From: Kalaharituber pfeilii | Lineage: Eukaryota; Ascomycota; Pezizomycetes; Pezizales; Pezizaceae | Assembly (NCBI GenBank): GCA_015179045.1 | Contig: WHUZ01000040.1 | Coordinates: forward strand, 124,001 to 188,000 | Direction: 5' to 3' | DNA length: 64,000 bases | Shown here: piece after piece, positions 23,111 to 35,300 of the stretch | Numbering within the stretch: the first letter of the stretch is position 1 | How the letters are laid out: every line of letters starts with the position of its first letter | The notes under the pieces: model-generated | What the model was told of the DNA's origin: nothing | Databases searched by the model: none | What the model saw: the letters and a program-made list of their open reading frames with translations, nothing else | Made by a program: the position numbers and the translations under genes

Positions 23111-23620
23111 TTGAATACTAGTGAGTTGGCAAAGCAATCATATGGGCAATATATTGAACACCTACAGACTGGAACCTTTGTTACCATCAATAGTCTGATA
23201 CAGGATAGTTGTCACTCCGGACAGGTTCAAGATTTGGTAGATGAGTATCTATTTCATGATGAGGATGCAACAGATAGCACTATTTCTATAGAGGCTATTA
23301 GTATTCCGGAACTTATAGCAGACATGCAACAAGCACAAGTGGAAGACCTTCACCAGTCTGAATCAAATCCCGAACCCGAGTCTCTATCCCGCCCTCCCAT
23401 TAGCACCTCAGAGGCTATCCAGTCTATCGATTCTCTCATGTATTATATGGAGAGTTTGCCGGTTTCTTCTCTGGACCACACTACTTTTCGTCAGCCACTA
23501 GAACTTTCAGAGCTTGCTTCTACCTTTCAGCAGCTTTCTCTCACCTTAAAGTCATACCAGCAACATACCCGGAAGCAACAGACCCTCACAACCTGGTTCA
23601 AACCAACCTTTAGCACTTAG
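23111..23620 (+). pseudogene. C-terminal remnant of a pogo-like transposase
   Basis: A 169-codon open frame lies between the terminal repeats of the pogo-like element. The DNA-binding and DDE catalytic domains are absent. What remains is an acidic Ser/Thr-rich tail, a helix-forming LELSELASTFQQLSLTLKSY segment and the C-terminal QQTLTTWF. That last motif fits the PCNA-binding consensus Q-x-x-hydrophobic-x-x-aromatic-aromatic. A C-terminal PCNA-binding motif is known in pogo transposase. Identification rests on element context plus this tail. The frame start may be artificial. Confidence 0.6.
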
Positions 23621-24132
23621 CGTTGTTGGCTGGGCTGCTCGGAATTACTGGTACGCAGGAGGCAAGGCAGGAGCAGGGGGTCCCTATGAATTTCATTAGT
23701 GTCTTTTCATTATAGCAAGAACAATTGTATGTAGATAAAAATAACTTCCTCTAGATTTTTTTTTCATTACACTATTTGGTGTGGGTGTGATTTCATTATA
23801 GCAAGGTCAAATTGTATGGGGATGGAAATCCGAGAGCGTGGTATGTTCATTATAGCAACGTTTTCACTATAGCGAGGTTCATTATAGCAAGGTCTGACTG
23901 TATATAGCTGGCACCAGTATGATATCCATATAATATTCCTAAGTATCCTTCTTGTCTCATTGCACGTAGAAGCACTACTCTTTGTCTCTCCAAGAGAGTA
24001 GTGCTAAGAGGTAGCGTAACCGGAGTGCGTTTGCATGGGCACGTAGGAAGGCACCCCTCCCCAATGTGAGTGCTCAAAAATATAACGAGCCAATATCTCC
24101 TGAGTTCGGTAAAAGTGAGCAGCCACACAATT

Positions 24133-24210
24133 ACTCGCTCGTTTAAAAAGTATTGGAAAGGCTGACTTATGTGTAAGTCAGCCTTTCCAATACTTTTTAA
24201 ACGAGCGAGT
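24133..24210. mobile_element. 78-bp perfect hairpin element, mariner-like ends
   Basis: Two perfect 37-bp inverted arms enclose a TGTG loop. The termini, read from TA, are CTCGCTCGTTTAAAAAG. A relative with the same AAAAAGTATTGGAA-GGCTGAC core is at 45,321-45,390. It is flanked by TA on the left and TG on the right, so the duplication is decayed if it existed. Confidence 0.6.
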
Positions 24211-24999
24211 GAACATCCGGGATATATTTGGGAAGGCATGTTGAATGCGATTAAACACGCCGAAATTTTGTCTACTTTTCAACACCAAATATATCGTGAT
24301 CGGTTGTATCTGAGCAGAGTGGCTGAGGAGGACTGTGACGAATATATCGACCAGCAGAGTGTCAATTGTACTGTTCCTTTATAGACTTGAGGAGGGCCAG
24401 GAGGGTTACCTTCTGACTGGTCCAGCACCTAGTGTTGTCTTTAAGTTACACTCTCATCTCTGTACATGACCCTAAGTACGTTTGATATCTGCGTCTAGTC
24501 TAAAATTTCGCCCTATTACACTTGTATGCATAAACTAGATGCGTTGAATAAAGCCCCCAGTACTAGGACGTGCTTCCGTACTGGTAATACCCTAAACGGC
24601 AAGGGTATCTCCGACTGCCAATACTTATTTTCCAGTTGCGCTCTCAGGTACTTTCCATCTTTATAGCCGAATTCTTTTGTGCCTCCTCGGGGCTGAATAC
24701 GAGTATAACTGAACAAGAAAGCAAAAAGAGGGAAAAAAATAAAGGATGCATAGGCGGTCATAATGAACGGACAATATTATTGTGCTGTGCAAACTTCACA
24801 TAGTCTCTGATTGCACGAATCCTTCCAATCTGCAGCGAACCAATTTGGCATAAACCCTTAAGCGAGGTACAAGTATGCTACCGTGCTACGTAGGGATGTA
24901 GAGTACTCCAGCACTATTCCCTCCAGCCAGGGTGGGGCCATACGTAATGACAAAACACAGCCTATTACTGACGTGGTGAAGTACTTTAGTCGTCAGTAC

Positions 25000-25466
25000 C
25001 TGACTCGCTGGGCAGATCAGCACGGGATTCCCCTGCGGAGGGACTTGGGGAAGATCAGACATTGGCTGGAAGCAGCGAACAGGGAGTTGGGGAAGATAGA
25101 AGGGATTCGCTGGCTGAGGAGGAAGACATTGCTCGAGGAGGAGGGGAAGAAGACGAGCTCGGTGGTTGTTTACGTCGGCAAGGAGACGGAGGTCGAGAAG
25201 GTGAGGCTAGGTGGGCGTTGGTTCAGATCCGTCCGGTATGAGCCGGAGAGGGGGAGGAAGTAGGAAGTACCGGACGCCACCCGCATCACGGAGGAGACTG
25301 CGGGCAATAATACATGTATTTAGGTCGGGGTTAGGATTGGTGCTTTTAGGCGGGAATGCTTCTGTCCTTGTTTTTAGCCTTCTTTTTTTTACTTATTTAG
25401 CATAACATCGCCATAGCCCTTAGGGCGGCATGCGATAAATGATATAAAAAAAAAAAAAAAAAAAAA
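25000..25466 (+). mobile_element. Gag-only retroposon copy with poly(A) tail
   Basis: The plus strand encodes the gag C-terminus (IPLRRDLGKIRHWLEAANRE, then VRLGGRWFRSVRYEPERGRK) to a TAG at 25,261-25,263. About 145 bp of untranslated sequence, the conserved tail (gccatagcccttagggcggc) and 21 A (25,446-25,466) follow. The left boundary is unclear because the open frame extends upstream to 24,883 with unrelated residues. I could not find a target duplication next to the poly(A). Confidence 0.72.
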
Positions 25467-25550
25467 CACATTTGCGGTATCTTGAGGTCTAAATTATGTA
25501 GAGTACTAAGTACTTTACCTGATTGTCACTAGTACGACTTGTATGTACTA

Positions 25551-27306
25551 GCCGAAAAAATAAGTATCCAGACAGGAGACCAATGCATATTATGCGCTAT
25601 GTAGTTTGTGGTATAAACTAGCATATTTTTGTATGGTTGGCTCCTTAGACCAGTCCAAATTTCATGATAGCGTACAATTTTTATTATGTCAGAAGTATCC
25701 GACAGCTGACCTAATGAAATCCGGACAGCTGACATAATGAATTTGGGTCTTCTCCGCAATTCTGGAGACCCCTTATCATACAGTAGTAGAATAAATACAA
25801 GAACAAGGTAATATATACAAGGACGACAGGCGAAAAAAAGTCCGGGTAAAAGACTCAATTATCATACTAAGGAAGATACTGATATTCTTGTAGGTGCTAT
25901 AATAACCCCCTGGAAAACGACAGCCATTGTGGCCTACATTGAGGTATTCGTATACCAAATAGCCCAAGCAAAGTTTTTATCAATAAGAACAATATAATAA
26001 TGAAGACACTGAAATCAACATGCACTGACATCATTGAGAATGGAGTTTTTTTTCGAGCTTCACATATGCATCAGCTACAAATCTTGAAGTTGTAATAAAG
26101 TGCAGATGAGAGTACTGCAACTGGAGGTAGGTCACTACTGCTTGTTTTTACTGCTATTGCAGTGCTTTTCTGTAGCCTGTTCCAGAGGCTTTTCCGGAAG
26201 TTTTTGCGGAGTCTGTTCCAGATGCTGTTCCGGATGCTGTTCCGGAGGCTATTCCGGATGCTGTTCCGGAGGCTATTCCGGATGCTGTTTGAGTAGCTGT
26301 GACATGCTACGAGCAGCTGTTCGAGCAGCTGTTTAAGAGGGTGTTCCGGAGGCTGTTCAGAGGCTGTTCAGAGTCTGTTCCGCAGGTCGTACCGGAGGTT
26401 ACTTCGCAGGCCGTTTCGGAGGCTGTTTCGAGCGCTGTTTCGGAGACTGTTTCGGAGGCTGTTTTGTCGGAACATTACATCCGTTGCCACCTGTTGCTAT
26501 TATTATTGTTCTCTGTTATTGTGTCGTTCCACTCATGCATTTAACCTCGCTATTGGATTATGTATGAATACGCCACAACGCCAGCTTTTATGTGGCTTAC
26601 GCCACGGCGTTCTCTTTGCAAGCCACGCATCCCGTGCCTTTCTCACCTTTCCTGATATGATATCTTCCCTGATAATTTCCTATTCAGTCATGGTTCACAA
26701 GTCACGTTATGCTATGCTTTCTCATGTATATAAACCTGCTGTTCTTGCGACTCTACGTTCAATAGACTTAACGGTATCTCTATACTTCTATAGCCCTCAC
26801 CGTGACAAAGCAGCCCTCGCAGACCCTCCCGCTCGTATATGTTTGAGCTCGAACAGCCTCTTAAACAGTATTTCAATGGTCTCTGGAACAGCCTCAGGAA
26901 TAGCTCTTGGAATATCCTTGGAAAAGCTTCTGGAAAAGCCTTGAAGAGCAGTCTCGAAATCTTAGGATCTATCAGAATAGTAGTCAGACTATCAGAATAG
27001 TAAGTTTTGATCATTATAATGCCTGAACCTGTACTTATCGTACTAGTAGTTGCCTGCAGTGCCATTTTCATATTCCTAGTAAAGGACTTACATCTATTTG
27101 CCTTATCCTCATACGTAGGTATAGGACTGTTGGTGTTGCAAGTCCCCAAATTTGTTATGTCAGCTGTCCAGATTCTGACATAATGAAATTGGACACTATC
27201 CACACTGAGTGTCATCGCCAAGCATACGAAAATATGCTAGTTTATGCCAGATACTGCATAGCGCATAATATGCATTTATCCCCTGTCCGGATACTTTTTT
27301 TTCGGC
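25551..27306 (+). mobile_element. TA-flanked DNA element A (1.76 kb), non-coding
   Basis: It begins GCCGAAAAAATAAGTATCC and ends in the inverse, with TA on both sides (25,549-25,550 and 27,307-27,308). Inverted terminal repeats extend about 130 bp. It contains a 12-bp minisatellite (CTGTTCCGGAGG type, 26,160-26,470). No transposase is recognisable. The TA duplication suggests Tc1/mariner-type mobilisation. Much of its interior is the inverse of element B at 27,335-28,624. A region at about 26,520-26,830 is unique to A. Confidence 0.7.
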
Positions 27307-27334
27307 TAGTATAATTGCATGTGTCGTCATACTA

Positions 27335-28624
27335 GCCGAAAAAATAAGTATCCGGACAGGGGATAAATGCATATTATGCGCTATGCAGTTTTTGGCATAA
27401 ACGAGCATACTTTCGTATGCTTGGCTATGACACTCAGTAGATTTTATTATGTCAGAAGTATCCGGACAGCTGACATAACGAATTTGGGACTTGCAGCACC
27501 AACAGTCCTATACCTACGTATGAGGACAGCGCAAATAGATGTAAGTCCTTTACTAGAAATATAAAAATGGCATTGCAGGCAACTACGATAAGTGCAGGTT
27601 CAGGCATTATAATTGAGCAAAACTTACTATTCTGATAGTCTGACAACTATTCTGATAGATCCTAAGATTTCGAGACTGCTCTTCAGGGCCTTTTTAGAGA
27701 CCATTGAAATACTGGCTGTTCGAGCTCAAACAGCCTCCGAAACAGCCTCCGAAACAGCGCCCGAAACAGCCTCCGAAACGGCCTGGAAAGTTGCCTCCGG
27801 AACAACCTCCGGTACGACTTCCGAAACAGCCTCTGAACAGCCTCTGAACAGCCTCCGGAACACCTTCTTAAACAGCTGCTCGAACAGCTGCTTGTAGCAT
27901 GTTAACAGCTACTCAAACAGCATCCAGAATAGCCTTCGCAACAGCCTCCGGAACAGCCTCCGGAACAGCCTCTGGAACAGCCTCCGCAAAACCTTCCCGA
28001 AAAGCCTCTGGAACAGGCTACAGAAGAGCACTGCAATAGCAGTGAAAACACCCTGTAGTGACCTACCTCCAGTTGCAGTACTCTGTTTTGCAATTTATTA
28101 CAACTTCAAGATTTGTAGCTGATGCATATGTGAAGCTCTCAAAACTCCACTCTCAATAATGTCAGTGCAATTGATTTTAGTATCTTCATTATTCTAGATA
28201 TTGTTCTTATTGATAAAAACTTTGCTTGGGCTATTTGGTATGCGAATACCTCAATGTAGGCCAACAATGGCTGTTCTTTTCCAAGGGGGCTATTTTAGCA
28301 CCTACAAGAATATTAGTATCTTACTTAGTATGATAATTGAGTCTTTACCCGGACTGTTGTTGCTTGCCGTCCTTGTATATATTACCTTGTTCTTGTATTT
28401 ATTCCGCTGCTGTATGATAGGGGTCTCCAGAAGTCATTATGTCAGCTGGCCGGATTTCATTAGGTCAGCTGTCCGGATACTTCTGACATAATAAAAATTG
28501 GACGCTATCATGAAATTTGGACTGGTCTAAGGAGCCAACCATACAAAAATATGTTAGTTTATACCAAAAACTGCATAGCGTATAATATGCATTGGTCGCC
28601 TGTCCGGATACTTATTTTTTCGGC
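27335..28624 (-). mobile_element. TA-flanked DNA element B (1.29 kb), non-coding, inverse of element A
   Basis: Same GCCGAAAAAATAAG termini as element A and TA on both sides (27,333-27,334 and 28,625-28,626). Its interior reads as the reverse complement of A, including the 12-bp minisatellite (27,715-28,020). Open frames over the minisatellite give repetitive Ser-Glu-Thr-Ala protein and are not genes. Only 28 bp separates A from B. Confidence 0.7.
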
Positions 28625-28639
28625 TAGTACAACCTGAAT

Positions 28640-29347
28640 TGGAGGCCTGGAGGGCCTGAATCACATGTTCCTTCTCTATGGAGAGTACGTGCAAACAATG
28701 TAGCAATTACAGCTACGAGTATACACTACATGGTTTTAGATAATTAATTGGGAGTGCTTCTTGACGACACTTCATGTCGGACGTCCACGTCCACCCCAGG
28801 GAGCTGAGAATTTCCTATACTCGCTGGTTCGTAAGGTATTGAACGCTGCATAAATTGTATGCGCTATTCGCCTCTTGGAATAATGCAAATTTGTTATGCA
28901 GCATTCCTTCCCATGGATTGCGAGCCAAATCTCTCAGAGCCGCTATAGTTGAGAGCGTTAGCTTTTACTGCTTGGTTTGGAAGGATAGGAGGTCAAGTAC
29001 AATGGCCTCTCCGGATCCGCCAGTAGCTTAACGACGCCGAGAAGGGCAGAAAGATGTGCGATTCGCTGTGGCTAGCAGCATGTGATACAGTGATAAGGCT
29101 TCATGTTTGTTACCCAGATTCTAAGTATGAGAAGTTATTACCTCCAAGCGTCAGTTAACCCATGCAATAGGATAATCGTGACTCATACATCCCACTTTCT
29201 GGAAACCGCCCTCAAAAGGTATTGCCCCTCCGACATAGTTTACTCCTCAACCTATACATCTTATTCTAGCATTATTTCCAGTGGATCCCCCTTTGAGAAG
29301 GAAGCAAAAATTATACACTGGTTCTCTTTAATCAGGACCCACAGCAA
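28640..29347. other. Intergenic, upstream of helicase copy B
   Basis: No repeat-family member is recognised. It should contain the promoter of the helicase gene starting at 29,348. An open frame at 29,103-29,456 overlaps the gene start in another frame. It could represent an upstream exon, but I see no clear splice support. Confidence 0.4.
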
Positions 29348-32300
29348 ATGGATTATTTCCTCAAGAGTAACGGCGCCGTGGATGTCGATAGCAACGATTT
29401 CACAACTTTCGTTCTTTCAAACAAACACTACACCTCTCAGGACTTTTCATTGTTAAACGCCTCGTTAGCTAAGAACCCTGGTCAAACAGCGTTATTGCTA
29501 TCCTCCAAAGCTAATCGAGCCTTATTTGTCTCTGATTTCTCTGAAAGAAACCAGCGCATACTCACATGGCTTCAAAACATCACTGAATTGAATTCATCGT
29601 CCAAAAACCCTTCTCTTACGTCAATCAACAAAGACATCATACATAAGTTTGCTGCGAGCATTGTCCTTCCGCTTTTGGAACCCGACGAAACAGAGTTGTA
29701 TAGTCTCCGTGGTTTCACAGACCTTCTCATCAGCACAATCCATTTGTCATATGTTTATAGGAACAGGGGTGTTGGTGCAAAAATTCACAAAACCTTGTTG
29801 GAGAAAATCTCGAGAAGTTCATATCTTATACAACGCATCCTTCCTTCAATTGATGGTGCAAAGTTGCTTCAAACTATTCTCGCAGAAGCACAGGCAGGGG
29901 CGGAAATTCGGTCCTTCGGTGGTGTGACAACATTGACGGAATGGACTAGAGTGGCCGTTGACCTTTGTCGGAAGTGCCGAGCTAACCACTGTGTTAATGA
30001 ACAGCTGAGTCGGTGGACCTCCCTCAATGAGTTGCAGAATTCCCTCCAGAAGATACTTGAGGCAGATGATAAACGGCGGAGGGAGTTGCCCCAACTACCC
30101 ATGCTACGGGGCGATTTTAGCGGAATGAGGATACTTTCGATGGATGATAAAAAGTCCGGAAACAAGTCTGAATATTCCTCACTCCTTCCAGAACTCCCGC
30201 TTTCTCCGGAGGATTATCGTAATATGGACCTCTTCAACATTCGGCGACCCACAGGAATCGGTGCAGTTGAAGGGATCATTACACGCCTTCAGGAAACAGA
30301 GACCTTTTACCTTTTTCAAGCTTTGGTGAAGTCATTTCCTTGTGCGCCATGTTTGCTTGACAAGGCGGCTCCTACAGTGGCGGTACCGAGGAAACACCAT
30401 GTGGCTACTGATCTTCCCAATTCGTTCACGAGTACGCTATTTGGACAGAAACTGGGTCCATGGAGGATTTGCCTTTCGGAGGCAGCATTCAAAGATGTGC
30501 AGTCCACAAACAAAGAAGGCATGAGCCCGCTGGTATAAGTGTGCCTGACGTAACAACGAACGCTACCGCTGACTATCTGCACGTTTACATTAAATAGGAC
30601 ACCTCAATGCAATAGCGAATAAGTTGAGGGCGCTAGCGTCAGGACACTGGGATGTTAGCTCTTTAAGAAAGCCGCTTTCACAGAAAATGCTCGAGGAAGC
30701 AAAGGAGGAGCAAAGAGTTCCATTATGGAGGGCTGAATATGCCTCTAACGGGCGAATTTTGTGGCAGGTAAACGTCGGCTTCGATGAGGATGTTGGAGCT
30801 AGTTGCCAAATAATAACCGGTACGCGTTCACTATTTTAACATTTTCCCTATAGGCAAATGCTAATGTGCGTGCGGGAATAGTTTGGAGAATTGGACAAAA
30901 GGACGAGGTTTCTAAATATTTTACCCCACTTCCATTTGTGCAGGCGCTAAATACTCAGTCATAGGTGAGAAAAGCGATTCGGAATGTTTTAAGACTTCAA
31001 AAGCCCTACACAGATGACGATATAAGAGACCGTACAGTGTCCTTCCGGAGTTTTCCTGTTCTTCCAAAGACGTGCGCCGATGTCGAATATCATTCCGATG
31101 CTGGCACTATCATAGATGAGACTGTGCTTGCAGCCCAAGAAGCCCTGATGAGTAGTAAGACATATTCACTCCTCCGCCCGAAGCGACAGTTCATGCAGAT
31201 GCATGCTAACAAAACAAAGATAAATTCTACTGTTTGACTAGCAAAGTTCTGGATCGTATATTCACTGGGTCAAATTCTCTTGAGTTCCCGTTTGATATTT
31301 CCAAGGAAGAGACCAAAATTATAAAACACTCCAACTCCGCCGCATTTATTCAAGGCCGGAGTGGGACCGGAAAAACCACCTGCTTGTTGTTCAAGCTCTT
31401 GTGCAGGAACATTTCGAGTAGGGAGAATGAAGGCAGTCCAGTCCGGCAAGTGCGAAACCCTCGTTTATGTTTACCAATAAATCTATCGTTTTCCGACATT
31501 GACATAAGATAGATTTTTGTTACCCGATCGAGTTTTCTTGCGGAAAGGCTCAGTCAATATCTTCGACGGTTAATGGTGTCCCAACTAGGAAATTTCTCTA
31601 TTCCGGAGAAGCCAGAGGTGGCTTCGTCGTCTCTGGAATTTGCCACCACCCTCAAAGAAGCGGAAGACCCTCTGGAAGAACTAAGTTTGGATAATATAGA
31701 TGATGACAAATTCCCTATTGTGTGCACATTTGAACAGCTGTTTCACTTTCTGGAGCGAGTCATCAAGTAAGTCATGATAAAACACAGCGAGGCTCTAAAA
31801 CTGACGGTGTGTTAGATTCAATGAGCGGAATGATTTTTCTGCCCTCTTCGAGCATAAGAATAGTATTGCGGGTGGGAGAGTATCAAAAGTTGTCGACTAT
31901 GAGATCTTCAGTACCCAATATTGGAAGAAGCATTCTTATGATACCAAGAAAGGATTTGAGCCAGAAATAGCGTTCGCAGAATTTATTGGAACAATCAAAG
32001 GCTCCACATCCGCCCAGAGGGGCTTCAGACCCCTTTCTAGGGATGAATATGTGAACGGAAGGTCACCTGTATTCACTGATCATGCTTCCAGGGACATCAT
32101 TTACGACATGTACCAGGCGTACGAGAGAAAGAAGAGGATATTGGGAGATAGAGACGACATTGATAGAGTTACGAAGCTGCTGAAGTCCCTGGAGGAAGAT
32201 CAAGACTTGAAAACGCGAGTTCAAAGCTTATTTGATGAGGTTTATGTCGACGGTAAGCATGCCGAGATATTCATCAAAAAGACGAGATACTAATTAGTGT

Positions 32301-35300
32301 TACTGTACAGAATTACAGGACAACAAACTTTTAGAGCTGGACCTTATACTGATGCTGGTCCGAAATCCAAACGGAATTCATTTCGGTATGTTATGATTGT
32401 TCTTCAATGATGTTTCCAGCTCAGGGTAGCATTGCTGATATGTAAGAAGCTGGTGACACCGCTCAATGCATTTCCAGGGATAACACATTTCGTTTTCAGG
32501 ATATCAAGGCAAGATTCTATGAGCACTTTATTGCAATGGCGGAGGAAGCTCGGAAGCGGTCCTGGGCAAGACCCGAATTGTTTCAATTAGCAAAAAACTA
32601 CAGATCTCACCAAGGAATTCTGTCTTTGGCCGCGGAAATTGTTGACATGCTCTGTAACGGTAAGTAGGCGTAGCGGATGCTGTGTATCTCGGGTAATGTA
32701 CTCATGATCTGCTACGTGTATACAGGTTTCCCCGGTCAAATTGATCCGCTCCCGCGTGAGGTTGGGAGTTATCCAGGGACAAAACCAACGGTGTTTGGTA
32801 AGTTCGATTTTCAGAAAGAATTTATGAATAAGGAACGAATTATAAGCTAATACGCCCTACAGTTGGTTTCGACCATGAAATACTTGCGGAAGGGGGAGCG
32901 GCTATACTGGGAACTGAGGAAGGCCTGAGCTGCTTCGGCGCTGAGCAAGTGATTATCGTGAGGGATGATGCTGCGAAGGAAGAACTGCAAGAATTACTGG
33001 GAACCACTTTAATATTGACAATCTTTCAGAGCAAGGGTCTTGAGTTTGACGACGTAGTTCTATATAACTTTTTCACTAACTCTATGTGGAGGAATGTGAG
33101 CGTTCGAGTCTTGAAGCTATTGTTGACGAAGAATTCAGCATCCGGATTGGATACTCAAAAGTACGGAGTAAGTAGGAAGCAGCCTCCAGGCTTAATGAGG
33201 TTAGAGTATGTAAGCTAACCCAATTGGATTACAGATGCTCTGTTCGGAGCTCAAGCATCTTTATGTGGCAGTCACTCGTGCACGAAAGAACCTATGGCTT
33301 GTAGAGAGCGATCCAGCGTCTGTGCATAGTATTTTGACGTTATGGATGAGAAGGGAAGAAGACGCAGCAGGTGACCCACTTGTCTCTATTGTGGATGTAA
33401 ACGATCCGGAGGTACATCATCCAACCCCAGGGCATTGAAAAATTGCGTTTCTAATGCTATATTGTAATAGGCTCAGAATAAGGTGCAAAAGATTATCAAA
33501 CCCGCAAGATCAACAAACCCAAAAGCGTGGGAAAAACAGGGGGAAGAGTTCCTTCATCGCAACTTATACAAGGAGGTAGGAATACTGTTATACTCAAGTT
33601 TCGATGTTCCAGTCGACTGATGATAATATGCTAGGCTCTGATATGTTTTAGAAGAGCACGAAACACAACAGGGCAAAGTGTAGCAACTGCATATCTCAAA
33701 TACCAGGAAGCACGGGCAAAAGATGTTGATGTCAAGGAAGTTCAGAGGGAAGCAAGGGTTTTGTACGAAGAAGCAGCGAATTTGTTCCTGAAGGCAAACT
33801 TCATTCAGAAGGCTGCTGAAGCCTGGGCTGCTACGAGGCAATACAGAAAAGCTGCTGACGTTCTGCGAAATCATGGCATGCATGGTCGGGCTGGATTGTT
33901 GTACGAGGAGGCACGCGACTTTCGACAGGCAGCCATCTGCTATGACACTGCGAAGCAATACGATAATGCAGTCACAGCGTATCGAAAAGGAGAATATTTC
34001 ACAGAACTCATTGATTACTTAACAAAGTACGTTTCCTTCTATTAACCACTAGTGTCGGACTTGACTTACCCCCTGGAATGCAGGAACGTGGACCGAATCA
34101 GTAAGAGTCTTCGGACACGTTATTCAACCTTGATCAATATCTTGCTGCAGCGAGGCGACCTTGTGCTTCCAGAAGCATCCCTCTCTGCGGCTGTTGAGAC
34201 CTTGGGAGATGATCAGGAAAAGGAAGATTTCTACAAGAAGTTTAACAGAACTGGTGACTTGTGGAACTTCTACATGCAAAAAACGCGTTATCATAAGGCG
34301 TTCAAACTTGCCCTTAGAGAAGGGAAATTTGAGGATGCTGTTGGTCTGTCACAAGGGCAAGGATTGCGCCCCGCCACCGCAGGAGTTGACTCGGTAATAC
34401 CAGAATATGAAATGTTGACGCTATTCAATGGCCTCATGGCGGAACACGCCTGGTTGTCTATGGGAATCAGATTCAATGGGATTTCTAGATCCAAGGCTAC
34501 TTCATCTGGGGCTGCTAATCCCATTTCTAACATTTTGCGGAAGTCAACGCCACCTGTTTTACGCGGGGCAAGATTGGGATGGGAGCAGATAACCGATTGC
34601 ATCGATGACGCGGGAACCGGGCTAACCTTAACCAGGCCACTCGAGAATCGGTCCTCCGCAAACTTCTTTCAGGAGTTTGGGAATGACTTCCTTGACTTGG
34701 TTGTGAGTTCTTCACTCATTCCTGCTATACTTGCTGGCGTATATATATTACAGTAGTCTAACATCTGGGTGTTGTGATAGGAATTGGTTCGATTGGACAA
34801 GAATCATGGTCATCTTGCTCAAGTCAAAGATTTTGCCGAAGTGCCCATTGCGGCGTTGAGCAAAATTGCTACTATCTCTGGCGACATGTTGGGAAATAAG
34901 CCTCCACCTACGAGTTTACTGACGTGTGTTGGGGCGCTGTTATTAGCTCCCGATCTGGATGCTGACCCAAGCAAAGAGGTTATTGTTTTTAGTTGGTCGC
35001 CTCTATTACCAAGCACAGTCCAGGGCAATTCAAGTGCAACGCTGCAGCGACAACACGTCTTCATGAATACACAACAGGTTTTTGTTTCCTTCAAAAGCTG
35101 GCTAATGAGATTAGTAACGCGAATTATTCCAATTGCCCTGAAACAACTACATGCTGTGGTGAATGGTAGAAAGGATCCTTGTTTTCGCTTCTTGCAATCA
35201 GGTAGATCTTTTTCTTCAAGTCCTGATCTAGCATTGTAGGGAAGCTTTGAACTGATAATATTGGCATAGGTCTGTGCAGGAATCAAATACACGAGGAGAC

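Larger units (their letters stand above)
15124..23900. mobile_element. pogo/Fot1-like DNA transposon remnant, split by a nested element
   Basis: The left end CAGTCAGACC is at 15,124-15,133, preceded by TA (15,122-15,123). The right end, ...GGTCTGACTG, finishes at 23,900, followed by TA. With the nested insertion (15,134-22,774) and its 9-bp duplication removed, the left terminal repeat reads CAGTCAGACCTTGCTATAAT and matches the right terminal repeat over 23 of 23 positions. The remaining element is about 1.1 kb. It contains only the C-terminal end of a transposase, so it is an internally deleted, non-autonomous copy. TA duplication and CAG termini are typical of the pogo/Fot1 branch of Tc1/mariner. 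Sub-terminal repeats of the ATTATAGCAA motif lie inside the right end. Confidence 0.8.

Noticed and set aside
24895..25507. ATGTAGAGTACT repeated on both sides of the gag-only copy
   Set aside because: The right copy lies about 30 bp beyond the poly(A), not next to it, so it is not accepted as a target duplication.
26100..26540. Cys/Ser- and Val/Ser-rich frames, and the Ser-Glu-Thr-Ala frame at 27,613-27,897
   Set aside because: They translate the 12-bp minisatellite of elements A and B; there is no independent support for coding.
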